Assembly (NCBI RefSeq): GCF_035046485.1
Contig: NC_085137.1
Coordinates: 346,322,505 to 346,386,504, forward strand
Direction: 5' to 3'
DNA: 64,000 bases
DNA from: Aedes albopictus
Lineage: Eukaryota; Arthropoda; Insecta; Diptera; Culicidae
Shown here: one piece after another, positions 46,316 to 57,792 of the stretch
How positions within the stretch are numbered: position 1 is the stretch's first letter
Layout of the letters: each line of letters starts with the position of its first letter
Notes under the pieces: model-generated
What the model saw: the letters and a program-made list of their open reading frames with translations, nothing else
Told to the model about the DNA's origin: nothing
Databases searched by the model: none
Position numbers and translations under genes: made by a program

Positions 46316-46350
46316 AACACTGAACTGAAAAACAGGCTTTGTCCCACTTG
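46316..46350 (+). mobile_element. Small Feilai-type SINE fragment
   Basis: AACACTGAACTGAAAAACAG and GGCTTTGTCCCACTT are the reverse of the SINE's CACTGGGACAAAGCC...AGTGTT section. Confidence 0.45.
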
Positions 46351-46423
46351 AGCGAAAAAGGAAACGAAAGTTTGAGTATTAATAAAAACATTGAAAAACT
46401 TCGAACATGTACCTATGTATATA

Positions 46424-46643
46424 CACACTCAGTTTTATTTCCCGAGCTCGGCTGTGCAAATCTCGGTTTCTAAAATTTAACCGAGACTCAGCCAACAAGA
46501 TGGTTGGTTGCTTGGCAACAGGGTGTGATATACTGATTCTCGGCATTTGTAAGCTGAGATCTCATGAAAGCATTTAGCTGACTACTCGGCTGTGCAAATC
46601 TCGGCTTTCATGAACTGAGACTCGGCATTCTAAATTAAGTGTG
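46424..46643. mobile_element. MITE with CACACT ends and CTCGGCTGTGCAAATCTCGG repeats
   Basis: CACACTCAGTTTTA (46424) and TAAATTAAGTGTG (ending 46643) are inverted, with TA on both sides. CTCGGCTGTGCAAATCTCGG occurs twice in the same orientation (near 46447 and 46587). Confidence 0.7.
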
Positions 46644-46645
46644 TA

Positions 46646-47690
46646 GGATTGATAAGAAAATTCTTAAGAAACAGAAGGATATATTCGGTACACGGTGAAA
46701 AATCACGAACATAATCCAAATGAACAGCATTCATTAACCGATGTAATAATCCAACTCAATCTCAAATGTATACCAAAAAAACGAGCCATCTCCTCCCTCG
46801 CTGATGTAATCGCACAACAACGGCACCAGCAGAAGGTAGCTCCAATAATTGAAACTGACACAGTGTCCGTCTGTGGCAGCCAGCCAGTCAGCCAGCGTAG
46901 GGTCGAAAGCGAGCAAGAGCAGGAAGGAAAGATAATAATTACGACTCCGTTGCCTTTTACTTCCTTTAGTGCCATTACCATTTTCACTTTCTCAACGGTA
47001 AGAAGTTTCTCTGTGCATGCTATGCAGTTATTTTTTGTTGCGCCGAAACTATCACGATTATAGTGATAAGGTAAAACTGGTGCAGTTAGATACAATCTAT
47101 TAAGCGGCGAATTATCTAACACCTCTCGGTGTAGCTGCACGTGCATGCAACGACGACGACGACGCCACGGCATAATTTCCAAGCGAGTTTGCAGCAGCAT
47201 GGCTGTGTATGAGCGAGAATGAATGGGCTTTGAGAAATTAGAGCAAATGGTTTCAACCAAGCACTGCCATAATGCACTCATTTCCAAAGGATGCAGAAGG
47301 ATAATTTGCATATCTATTCAAGGTATGAGTTTTTCAGAGTTTTCCTATTTTTTTATTATGGAAATGGCCTTGTGAAAGAAGAACTCTGTTCAGCATTGCT
47401 CGAGCGCATGACCTCATTGAAAACTTTACTTTTCAGGATTATGCGGCTGGAGGTGTAAACCAAACTTAATTTTATGATGATTCTTGATTTTATTTAAGAG
47501 CGCCGGCTACATCCTTATAGTCGATATTGAAAAGGAAACCACTACTTATTAGACATCCTGTTCAACTCTATACCTTCACAAGATCCTTAGAAAGTAGTAA
47601 ATTAACATAACTTTAGTTAAGTTTTAACAAATAAATGTTATTAGTAGAGCTTCGTGACCACCATACCATGAGCTGCAAAACGGCGAGTCG
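46646..47690. other. GC-richer single-copy-like patch, unclassified
   Basis: A 202-residue minus frame (46703-47311) and two overlapping frames occur here, but the protein is Cys/Leu-rich without family motifs. A GAC run (47150-47163) and CAG-like codons suggest low-complexity bias. It may be a regulatory region or unrecognised exon; no function is proposed. Confidence 0.3.
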
Positions 47691-49745
47691 ATAAGAAGAG
47701 CGTTAAACATTGTAGCTCTGGCCCTCACAATTCCCTGCCTCTCTGGGGCTGCTCAGACATTAACATTAACTGCTAGAGAGGAAGTGTTAGACATAACGCT
47801 TTGCTCTAGTAGAATTAGTCACGAGCTGACTAATTGGCATGTGTGTCAGATGAAGAATCTTTATCTGACCATCGCTACATCTTGTTTGAACATTTAAATG
47901 TTACTTCGAAAACATTGCGTTCCAGGAATCCCCGACCAACAAACTGGGATCTTTTTACTGATTTGGTTGCGGTCAAATTTCATGGATACTCACCATCCAT
48001 TGACACTCCAAGTGATTTTAGATGATGCCGTTGATACTACAACGACCTTCATCATGGAAGCTTTTGAAGAAGCGTGGCCTCTACGGTCTGCGAAGATTAC
48101 AAGAGAAACCCCTTGGTGAAACTCTGATCTGGCGAAACCCAGGAAACAATGTAGAAAGAGTTGGAACAGAAAACGTTCGGCTGGTTCGAAGGCTTTCAGG
48201 TCGGCTCGCAAGGCCTACAGGAAAGCTCTCCGGTCTGCAGAACGATTCGGCTGGAGAAACCTTTGTACAAATGTTTCCAGTTTGAGTGAAGTCAGTCGGT
48301 TACACAAAATCCTTGCGAAATCTAAGGATGTCCGAGTGAACGAACTTCGTTTGCCAAATGGCGATATATGACTTCCTCTGATGAGGAAGTTCTGGAATGC
48401 TTATTCAGCGCACACTTCCCCGGATGAACCTGATGTATTTTCTTTTCTTGTAGTTGAACCGTGATGGCGTTCGACCTTTGCGTCTCTTTGATTCTGAAAT
48501 CGATGTGACTGAACAGGTAAAGTACGTTGGAGTTATTCTTGATTCCAAGCTTTCCTGGACACCTCAGATTGAGTTCAGAATCAAGAAAGCTTGTATGGCC
48601 TTCGGGCAATGTCGGCGAACATTTGGTACAACTTGGGGTCTTAAACCCAAGTATATCAAATGGATTTACTGGAACTGTGGTTCGGCCAATATTGGCCTAT
48701 GGATGTCTTGTGTGGTGGCAAAAGGGTGAAATGAGAACGGTCCAATCAAAGTTAGGCCATCTCCAAAGGATGTGCCTAATGGCGATATCTGGAGCGTTCT
48801 CTTCATCTCCCACGGCAGCGCTCGAAGCTCTCTTTGACGTTGCTTCACTACACATTAATTTTAAACAAGAAGCGCTTCTTACACTTACCGTCTACGGGTA
48901 CTCGGTCTACTTTTGGTGAATTGGTGAATTGGGCCAAAGTGATCTTACAATTGCTTGTAATTTTCCATATAGGACATTTTCCACGAAATTTCCTTCCCGG
49001 GAAGAGTGGACATCTGGTTATCTGGAGAGAAGTATTTCAGACGGCATCGTATGTTACACTGATGGCTCCCTTCTCGAAGGTCGAGCAGGTGCTGGTGTTT
49101 ATTCTCGTGAGCTAAGGCTGTATCAGTCTTACTCACTTGGTAGACACTGCACCGTTTCTCAGACCGAAATCTTTGCTCTTATGTGCGGAGTGCAATCAGC
49201 ACTTCAGCAGCACGTAATGGGCAAAGTAATATACTTCTGTTCAGATAGCCAGGCTGCTTTTAAATCACTTGCTTCGGCAAACTCTTGGTCTTATCGCTTG
49301 TCGAACTCAAATCGAGGAGCTGAATTCAGCAAACGCTGTTCACCTTGTATGGGAACCTGGCCATTCTTCCATCGCTGGAAATGAATTGTCTGATGAGCTC
49401 GCACTGGAGCATCACATGATTTCATTGGCACTGAGCCAGCTCTTCCGATATCGATGTGTTGGGTAAAGCTTCAGATTCACACCTGGGCTGCTACTCAACA
49501 CAGACAATACTGGAATAGTTTGGAGTCATGTCGTCAAACCAAATTGTATTGTACTGAGCCATCTCCAAGGGTGGCGAAGTATCTTACAAATCTGTCAAAG
49601 CAGAATTGCAGCATTCTGGTCAAAGCATTGTCTGGCCACTGCCGACTCAGCTATCACATGGCGAATATTCAGCAAGCTGATTCATTTGCATGTGATAGCT
49701 GTGAATCCGATTATGGAACTTCATATCATATGATATCTCGCGCTT
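47690..49745 (+). pseudogene. Decayed LOA/Jockey-group LINE with RNase H, RT core deleted
   Basis: Reading across several frames gives an endonuclease C-terminus (SLSDHRYI, 47855-47880), a linker rich in Arg/Lys, a jump near 48430-48455, then the RT thumb region (VKYVGVILDSKLSW, about 48516-48557) and 'LAYGCLVWW'. RNase H follows: YTDGS near 49055, TEIFALMCG near 49163, FCSDSQAAF near 49236, and PGHSSIAGNELSDELA near 49355 in a different frame. The tail reads ALSGHCRLSYHMANIQ. The palm with the catalytic aspartates is missing, and at least two frameshifts occur, so the copy is dead. Clade assignment (LOA-like) is from the RNase H plus tail pattern and is moderate. Confidence 0.75.
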
Positions 49746-49990
49746 AGTATCATACAGGCGTATCTACAATGATCGATTTCTCTTCATCGATTTTCTCTTT
49801 GTTTAATAATTTAGCCGGGAAATCATTTTTGATTGTTTTTATTGTTTAGGATGCTAGCTCTAGTCGTCCTTCACCGAAACACACGGAGAGATCACCCGAA
49901 CATTGATCGTATTTCCCGGAATAACCCGAAGAGAAAATCGATGAAGAGAAATCGATCAATGCAGTTACGCCCGTATGATACTAAACGCGA

Positions 49991-50198
49991 GATATGTAAC
50001 TGTCCAGTTTTTGCGCAATTGCGTTTCCGAGTATTCGATAAACACTGTGAAACTGACTTCAGAGACCTGAATAATCAGCATATTCTGTTGTTCTGATATG
50101 TAACTGTCCAGTTTTTGCGCAACTGCGTTTCCGAGTATTCGATAAACACTGTGAAACTGACTTCAGAGACCTGAATAATCAGCATGTTCTGTTGTTCT
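49991..50198. repeat. 104-bp tandem duplication
   Basis: GATATGTAACTGTCCAG starts at 49991 and again at 50095. The two 104-bp units differ at only two positions that I can see (CAATTG/CAACTG and CATATT/CATGTT), so the duplication is young. Confidence 0.93.
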
Positions 50199-50199
50199 T

Positions 50200-51860
50200 A
50201 ACCCGCTGTGGTAAAGAGCTATAGGCTCTCTTTCGCTTTATGCGTTATTGCAGTGCCCTGAGGGGGGTTATGAGCCCAGTCAGATCCTCGATGGGACAAT
50301 AATGTGGGGTTAGTTTGTGGGAATACTATTAAAAGTGGTAGTATTCTCCGAGGATTATGAAATCCGACAGGGCGCGTGCATTAGACTGCTGATCTATGAT
50401 AAGGGAGATCAGTAGCATCTGTTTGTTATAATAGGACAAAATTCCGTTCTATGAAAACACAGTGTGAGTGATCTCCTATGGTACTGTAGCACTATTAATG
50501 ATCTAATTCTCTGTGAATATCAGTAACTAGTGAAAAGTATAATAAAGGGTAAGATAACTTTACAATTAAACCTTAAAAGAACACATTTTTCTAAATATGA
50601 CAAGGTTTCAAAGACAAATATGTGATGAAATCAGATTTTAATCTTTCAACGAGACATTTGCATAATCGTATGTGAGACATAGAGTCATGTCGGAGAATAA
50701 TGGGTTCAGCCTTGCTAAACAAACTGTCACGCAGCTTCAACAGAAAACCCATAAAAATATGGTGTTTTGCAGAAAAGATAATTTTCTGGCCAAATAGGCA
50801 CAAAACAAGCAACAAAGAAAGCGCGGAGGTTACTCTTTATCCCAACTGGTAACAGACAATGACATGATCGCGATTTTTTTTGTTGGTGGCAAAATAGAAG
50901 CTAAAGAAGTGTTGCAGTGTTTACCAACTTGAAGTTAGCTCTCGAAAATCTCAATGCAAGGCTTGAAAATCTCAAAACTCGTGATGAACGATCATTATTT
51001 TATTCCGATCAAGTTGGGACAAACCTAGGTATGCCGGATTGGGTGGATTATCGCAACAAATTCAGGTTGCGACATTGTCATTATTGTTGCATGATGGTTT
51101 AAATGTCTTCGTGCATTAGCTGATGCTCACATCGCTTTCATAGTGTGGGGGGGTCATAAAGACCCCAATGCACGACTAGGGTTAATTTAAATTGATACAT
51201 GAAACGCTGGATGGATGGATGGATGAAACTTGAGTACACTCATTGAATTTATAATTCTAAGCATTGAGAGCTGCCCAAACATAATTCTTAACATATCTGA
51301 TCAACTACGTGGAACGGAGATGCCATGTGATTGCATATACTTTAAGTATTCTGAGAGTCAAACGAATTTGCTCGATTTCAGACAAAAAACTGCAATAGTT
51401 TTCTACTAAAATAGTTATCTAGTAAACTAAGAAATATTAAAATTTACCGTAAAAGTTGATTACTTCAATCTGCTTTTTTCATTTATCAATATTCTAGGCT
51501 ATACCTTGAGATAAGGAACCTATCCAAAATCTACATTCGACGTCCACAATGCTTTTTTTTACAAGTGGTTGAAAGTGGTAATTTTCACAGCTTAGGTACT
51601 TTGCATTCGTTAATTTTTTTTAAGAAACGCTAAGTATCAATTAGTGTCTAAGGATTTAAATAGATCACTTATCTAGCGTTGTCCTCAGCCTGTCCAAAAT
51701 ACCTGATTTACCCTATGTCGTGGTGAACTCACCTAGGGTCGAAAAGCCACGCAAATAAATACCAATTATGTTAATACCTACTTGGATTTGCCTACAGTTT
51801 TATAAATGTTGTTGCATTGTTGGCATACGCAGTGCTCTGTAAGCCCAACCATTTTATTCC
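50200..51860. other. AT-rich DNA, nothing recognised
   Basis: It contains a GGAT tetranucleotide run (51207-51225). Short frames at 50591-50815 and 50917-51102 resemble no protein. Confidence 0.35.
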
Positions 51861-51871
51861 CAACTCAGGCT

Positions 51872-51879
51872 TATAAATA
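51872..51879 (+). promoter_or_regulatory. TATA-box-like TATAAATA
   Basis: TATAAATA lies upstream of a GC-richer 1-kb patch (51890-52960). About 30 bases downstream there is no clear initiator, so a promoter here is only a suggestion. Confidence 0.2.
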
Positions 51880-52975
51880 GCGTCCGGACGTTTTCGCAAA
51901 CCTTCTCTGCGATCGTTATCCAACATTTTGCTTCAAGCAGGCGAGAACTGTATACGTGTAACGCAAAAACTTGTCGATCTTCCACCACTGCCCAGACAAC
52001 TTGACTTGACCGACCACGATCATCAGAGCTCGCTGCTACCGTCCGTCTGTCTGCCTGCCTGCCTGGTTGCTATTTTGCCACTCTGACTATACAATATTCG
52101 TGTAACTTTCGTGCACTGCCCTCTGGTAGCTGCTGCCCAGAGCAGCAGACTAAGGAGACAGGAATTTTCCTATATTTGTACATGCCACCAACCACCAAAC
52201 CTCGAATATGCTGCGATGATGACGACGACGACGTCGATCCTCCGATGAAACCTGCAATCCACTGCTCCGTACCAGCAGTAATGTGCCACAGACGCAGTTT
52301 CGTCATAATACGACTGACTGCAGAAAATTTCCACTTGTGACCACGGACGGATATGCCCTTTACGGGTGGCCTACTGTCGCTTTTCCAACCGGATTTCGGA
52401 AATCATGATTCACTTTTTTATTCCTTTCCTCTAGACACTTGGATTTTTCTTCTTCCTGTTTCTCGTTCGAGTGCTCTTTCTTTTCCTTCACCTGTGGCCT
52501 TTTCCCAAAAAGGGCGAGATTTTCACGATTATTTTCCAACCAAACCAAACCAGCACCAATTTCTCGCTCAGCAAGGATCCCGAAACCAACTGGGATCATT
52601 TCTGTAAGTTTCACGAAAAAAATCTTCACCTTGAACAGCAATTTTAAAAAACATTACACATTTCCTAATCGGCGCAAGTTAAAAGTGACTTTTTTTTCTT
52701 CAAGACATTTTTTTCTTCACACACTCGCACTCCCACGACGACGTATATCGCTCGACTTGTGATTCGTTGCTAGGCTCTCCTGACACTGAACTGAACTGAC
52801 TGTGACTGTGTGGCGCTGCTGATTCGCGGAGTGATCGCCTTACTTTTCGCTGTCTTTCTTCGATGGGCTCTGACTGACTTTTCGTCTGTCTGTCGTTTTG
52901 CTCTTTTGACGTATGCGCTATTTTCCACCTTCGGTTGCCAGACTAGTAGGGAGATGTTCAAAAGATTGGTTCAAA
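51880..52975. other. GC-richer promoter-like patch, unclassified
   Basis: The patch contains CTGTCTGCCTGCCTGCC and GACGACGACGAC runs. On the minus strand it has several arthropod initiator-like TCAGT words near 52780-52880. Frames on both strands overlap (52353-52762 plus, 52360-52961 minus) and none has a recognised motif. It may hold an untranslated first exon of a gene leaving the window in either direction. Confidence 0.3.
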
Positions 52976-54555
52976 TTATGTAAGATTTGATTTAACTTTG
53001 GTACAGGACTTAATTACTCATCTGGACACAACAAGCAAGGCGTTTCATATCAAGATTGCTGGTATTTCATGATAATCAGCCTATAACCTATTGGCTTTGA
53101 CGCTGATTTTTTTTTGTGGTTTTTGTTTCTGTGTATTTTAAATAAAGCTAATTCTACACTTCTTGATGCTGAAAAGGTTTAAATAATCGGCTTCCTAATA
53201 GCAACTAATACATTATAATACGCTACCATCAATTTTTGAATTTGACTAGCACCTATTAATTTGAAATGATTGTTGCTGAGTATTTGTAATCTTGAGCTAT
53301 TTGAACATTAAAGAGCAAATTGTTAAGAAATTTCGTCAGAAATAATATCAAATTTTTTGCCAAGAATGCCACCATCAATTCTTTAGAATAATCCTTCTTA
53401 ATTTACTCCGGAGTTTTTTTTTTCTAAAATTCGTTTGAATCTTTTCAAATATTTTGTCAACAGGAAACTTCTCTAGGAACTCTCTGTCTCTATGCACATA
53501 GGAACTTATCTTAGACCTTTCTCTTAAACCTACTGTAGAATGTATAATCTACAAACGGATCAGATAAAAGCACTTCAAGATTTCCACTAAGAATGCCGTC
53601 AGGATTCCTCTATATGTATTTTGCCACAAATGTCTACCAGTGATCCACGAGAATTTTTTTATAGGAGTATTGTGTACCAGCTTCGTAAAAAATATTTTGT
53701 ACTTTCTTAATTCTGTTTATAGGTGTTTCTCTGGAAATCATAGGCGAACTTCAAAAGGAAGAAATACCAAAGATTTCTGTAGCTATTCTAGGAAGCGTGT
53801 CTATGGAATTTTATAAACATTCCGGTAGAAGTATGCCTAGAAATATTTCTTAAGGATTTATTATTAACATCTCATAAAAGTGCTTCGGTAATCTTCAAAA
53901 ACTTTTAATCATTCTATTGCAAAATATGTTTTAGATCTGATCTCAAGATCAGAAAATAACAAAAACTGTTCGAACAGTTCCAACATATTTTCAAAGCACT
54001 GTTGGTCGTTTCTCGGTTTCTTCAATTTTGTAAGAAATGTTTCCAAACATCCTATAAATATATTCAAGGAAGTCCATATTAGTCCAACTTAATCTGATTA
54101 AAAATGAAATTCTGATATCCGAATTCTCTGAGATTTTCAGGATTATTCTATTTAAAATTGAATTTCTTGGTACTTCAGTTTAATGTTAAGGTAGTAGACG
54201 CCCTGAGAAGCTGAGCATATTCTTTGATGGAAATGTCTACAAAAATTCTTCCACGGATATTCGCCTTGAATTCTGAAATAGGTAAAAAATTATAAAATTT
54301 GGGTTCTGGTAACATCAGAAATTGCGCTAAAAATCAGGTAAAGATTGATTCGATTCGCTCGACATCATGGCAATGCAACGGCTGACATAGACGGTACAAA
54401 CCATTAAAAGATGACGATGTTTAAAACGATTGTCATATTCTAGTGTTACACTTAATTGAGTATTGAATCAATTATTACATTTTTATCTAATGTATCGCAA
54501 TGTATATTTCTACTCAATAATAGTAATATATTTAAGGGCCCATATAACCGATGCG
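52976..54555. other. AT-rich DNA, quasi-repetitive in part
   Basis: From 53330 to 54290 loosely repeated TTCTAGGAA/GGAATTCTT-like words recur without a fixed period. No gene or element boundary is supported. Confidence 0.3.
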
Positions 54556-54559
54556 ATAA

Positions 54560-54812
54560 GCGCACGGATATTGAGCAAGCCCATGCTGAGAGTTACAAAT
54601 TCAGACCAGGAACTTTTCGTAATAGAAATTTCCTGGATTTCCTTGGGTATAAGTATCTTCGTATCTGCCAAACAATGTACAGATGCTAATTGGTCAATGG
54701 CAGAGGAAGCGATTAGTTAATAACTGTGGAAGTGCTCAAGCATAAAACACTAAAGCTGAGAAGCAGGCATTGTCCCAATTATTGTGACGTTACGCCAGAA
54801 ATAACAAGATCA
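54560..54812 (+). mobile_element. Feilai-type SINE copy
   Basis: GACCAGGAACTTTTCGTAATAG, ATTTCCTTGGGTATAAGTATCTTCG, AACTGTGGAAGTGCTCAAGCA, GCTGAGAAGCAGGCATTGTCCC and TGACGTTACGCCAGAAA follow one another as the reverse complement of the copy at 2907. The tRNA-like head is diverged. The plus frames at 54456-54720 are SINE translation. Confidence 0.78.
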
Positions 54813-54829
54813 ATAATATTGCAATGAAC

Positions 54830-55480
54830 AAACTCCTACTAGTCTGGCAGCACTGCTCTTACGATGTGCCTTGTCCTTTCTCGCGTTGGCACACTTCACC
54901 ACTTCAGCAGCGACTCCCGTTCACATATTTTCGCGCACGCACACACACACTGACACGGACTGCTCGCAGAATACTGTGCACTAATTTTTCTTCCGAGACT
55001 ATTTTTACAGGATGAAACGTGAACTTATTCTACATTATTTCCCGTCACCTCCGGTCAATCCGGACGATAATTACCAATATGCAGCTCTGGCAGGGGGTGA
55101 ACGACAAATATCCGGACGATAAATCGCGCTGATAAGGATTTTACTGGCGAGGAGGAAAATATAACTTTTCCTCTTTTTGTTCAACACTGCTGCACACACG
55201 ACGGACACGAATCACAGTCGTCGAAGGCGGATGGATGAATGAAAGAAATCTAACGGTTTTAGGTGTGTGCGTCAGCTGTCATTTGTCGAGTTGTCATCGC
55301 CGTTCCGTCGTCGTGCGTGATTCACACGCACACCACCGTGCGCGCCACTTTTCTACGCACAAGAAACACGAACGCGAAGAGGAACGTCAAAAAATATGAC
55401 AACACACTCGGAGGTGGTGGCCTGCGGGAAAACGAAACTTGTGGAAAACTAGCGTAAAATATCAAATGCACCTAAAACTG
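54830..55480. other. GC-richer patch with CAC-rich words
   Basis: CGCACGCACACACACAC and repeated CGTCGTCG/GTGTGTGCG words give this a promoter-flank texture. Short plus frames (54824-55015, 55263-55457) have no recognised motif. CCGGACGATAA occurs twice (near 55060 and 55112). Confidence 0.3.
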
Positions 55481-55604
55481 TTTATGTCACGTTTATGCAA
55501 TTTGGGTTACTCAGCGTCCTTGCTAAATATTGTTCGTACAGTTGAAAACCTGGAATTTTCGACACGCGATAATTCATTTTTCTCCTAAACCGTGTGTCGC
55601 ACAT

Positions 55605-55668
55605 ACGTCGGGCAAAGTGCGCTGGATAGAGAACCAGGTCCGCTATCCAGCGCACTACGTCCGACGTT
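55605..55668. repeat. Cruciform-capable hairpin
   Basis: AGTGCGCTGGATAG (55616-55629) and CTATCCAGCGCACT (55643-55656) are perfect 14-bp arms around a 13-base loop. Outer arms ACGTCGG (55606-55612) and CCGACGT (55661-55667) extend the stem with small bulges. Confidence 0.8.
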
Positions 55669-55992
55669 ATGCCTAGTTTACATTGTTCAACTGAAATGAG
55701 CATTTCATTTGCCAACTTCTCAAAAATATTCATTCGAAACGACTGATGTGTTTAGACTCAGCAAACGACTCGAACGGCCACTTGCATGCTCTTGAATGCA
55801 TTTCAGTTGAAGCGAGTGTTTACTGATCAATTCGCGCGGTGCGTAAGCAAACTGAATTGAATTCAGCTCATTTGATAGATAACTTGAATTCAACTCACAT
55901 GAATCGCGGGTTCAGACGGGGCAAGTGAGATGATTTCGTTTGACTTGAACGGAAAAGTTGAACATGTTCATCATTCGTTCAATTGTCCATTA

Positions 55993-56087
55993 TACGAGCC
56001 GATTTTATGAATGAATTTTGACAGGAGGTAGCGTCCAATAACCCGTGAAAATCAATACATATCACCATCAACATTGTTGTCACTTCG
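55993..56087 (+). repeat. Dispersed 90-bp repeat, copy 1
   Basis: From TACGAGCCGATTTTATGAAT to AACATTGTTGTCACT this is almost identical to 59576-59669, with about four differences. The flanks differ, so it is a short dispersed element or part of one. Confidence 0.85.
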
Positions 56088-56908
56088 TCAAATGGCTCAT
56101 TCAAGTCAGTTTGTTGCTCAAGTGAGATAAACGGTGGTGTTTACATGTTCAATTCGCATTAAATGGGATGACTGCTGTTCACATTTTTTATTGATTGCTC
56201 CCAGTTGGCGCCAGCAGTAAAAATTGCATGCAAGAACTTTTATAGCATCTAGTTTCCAGCGCTGACAGCCCGGCGGCGAAACCATCGCTTATTCAATGCA
56301 TCGTCTGTGCTACCACATACAAACAGACGTAACACTCTGATGATTCCCATCGTACATCGATTTAACGGTCTATTTAAAAAAATAATAGTTGGCCAACTGG
56401 CCATCCGTGGCGCTCACATCGTTCTTGTTAGAGTTTGACGATTTCCCACTACCACCACCTAGTTGATTGTCGGCTAAATTCAGTCCTTTTAGCATTAGGC
56501 GAACATGTTGCCGTGACTAGTATGATGTGAATAAAAAAAATAATCGATGTGTCACGTCTGTTTGTCTGTGGTGCTACTCTCAGTTTTCAACTTTCTAATG
56601 TCGTTTTCGTTTTTGTGGCAGTGCTACACCGCTTCGTGCTATTGCGCTTAGCAAGAAAAATTTTAGTTTCACACTTTTACTGATCTGTCAGTCAGTTGTG
56701 CGCAAGGGTGAATCTCTTATCATGGGCAGTATCCATATTTGTATTACTTAAAACATACCCAACCGGTATCAACCGCGTTCGATCAGTACAAGACTGAATG
56801 CAACAAATAATGGCACAACCAATCGAATCAGTAACAATTCCAGAAAATATTGTTTTATTTCCATTTCATTAAAACAATCTCGAAAGGGACCATAATAAGT
56901 TAACTTAC

Positions 56909-57110
56909 CTTTCCACACAAGTTATCAACAACAACAATCAGCCGGTGGGCGAGCGTCGATGTTTGTTTTGGTCGCAGACAATAGAAACGTGCTGCGAGTA
57001 GCTTTGGCGCGCAACGACGTCGTCTGCTTCCTTGCTCCTGATTGGCTGCGCGCAACTAGAGTGGAGCTGCGCGTAACTGACCGGCGCGCAAATTGCGCAA
57101 CGAAAGAAAA
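56909..57110 (-). promoter_or_regulatory. Candidate minus-strand first exon/promoter (possibly Roquin 5' UTR)
   Basis: On the minus strand GTGTGGAAAG is followed by GTAAGT (56908-56903), an ideal donor. Upstream the DNA is GC-rich with repeated GCGCGCAA words, a CCAAT box in GCAGCCAATCAG (57049-57038), and an initiator-like TCAGTT (57080-57075). The Roquin coding exon at 19338 has an acceptor just before its ATG and therefore needs an untranslated exon upstream on this strand. Linking the two is inference across a 37-kb gap. Confidence 0.35.
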
Positions 57111-57122
57111 ACTATACAAAAT

Positions 57123-57308
57123 ATTGCATCTTGCTTTGCTTTATAGATTTTCGTGCAAAAGTTCAATCGTCTAAAATATTTGTTCACACGTCAAACACCA
57201 AGGAAAGTAGCAAGTATTGCATCTTGCTTTGCTTTATAGATTTTCGTGCAAAAGTTCAATCGTCTAAAATATTTGTTCACACGTCAAACACCAAGGAAAG
57301 TAGCAAGT
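57123..57308. repeat. 93-bp tandem duplication
   Basis: ATTGCATCTTGCTTTGC begins at 57123 and again at 57216. The two 93-bp units look identical, covering GTTCAATCGTCTAAAATATT and CACCAAGGAAAGTAGC. It abuts the upstream edge of the candidate promoter. Confidence 0.95.
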
Positions 57309-57309
57309 A

Positions 57310-57779
57310 AACAAACCGATTATTCCATGCACCACCCAAAAAGTGTAACCGACGCTTAAAATTTCTAGCAGCGAAACGAACCAATGTATGCTGAAACTGG
57401 TGGGAACATATTGTGGTGTGACAAAAAATTTCTGCAGGGGGTCGAATACGGTGCAAAAAAAGCAATATTCGCAATACACTTTTCACTACAAAAACGAACA
57501 CTTTCGGTGCAGTTGCATTGGTGTGCGTGAATAAAAACCAAAATATTTACAACTTTGCAAACGTTGATTGGTGGACATGGTGTACACCTGCTACACTCTC
57601 GAATTTTTGAGTCCTGCACTATCTTGAACGGTGCAGAAAAAGTGCTACACCGGTGCAGCACGAAAATCAAAAACGAACACTTTCGGTGCATAAGTGTTAC
57701 ACCGGTGTAGCTCCACCGCAAAAACGAAAACGACATAAAACTTTCACCTCAAGCTCACGGAAGCATGGTAGTCAAGAAC
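57310..57779. other. DNA with repeated GGTGCA/TGCACCGGTGTAG words, no gene
   Basis: Words such as ACACTTTCGGTGCA (near 57498 and 57676) and GCTACACCGGTG recur and AAAACGAACAC appears twice. The overlapping minus frames at 57264-57736 are therefore repeat translation. Confidence 0.4.
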
Positions 57780-57792
57780 TGTCAAATCGTAT

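Noticed and set aside
46703..47311. 202-residue minus-strand frame
   Set aside because: It overlaps frames on both strands and has no domain motif, start context or splice support; its composition follows the local base content.
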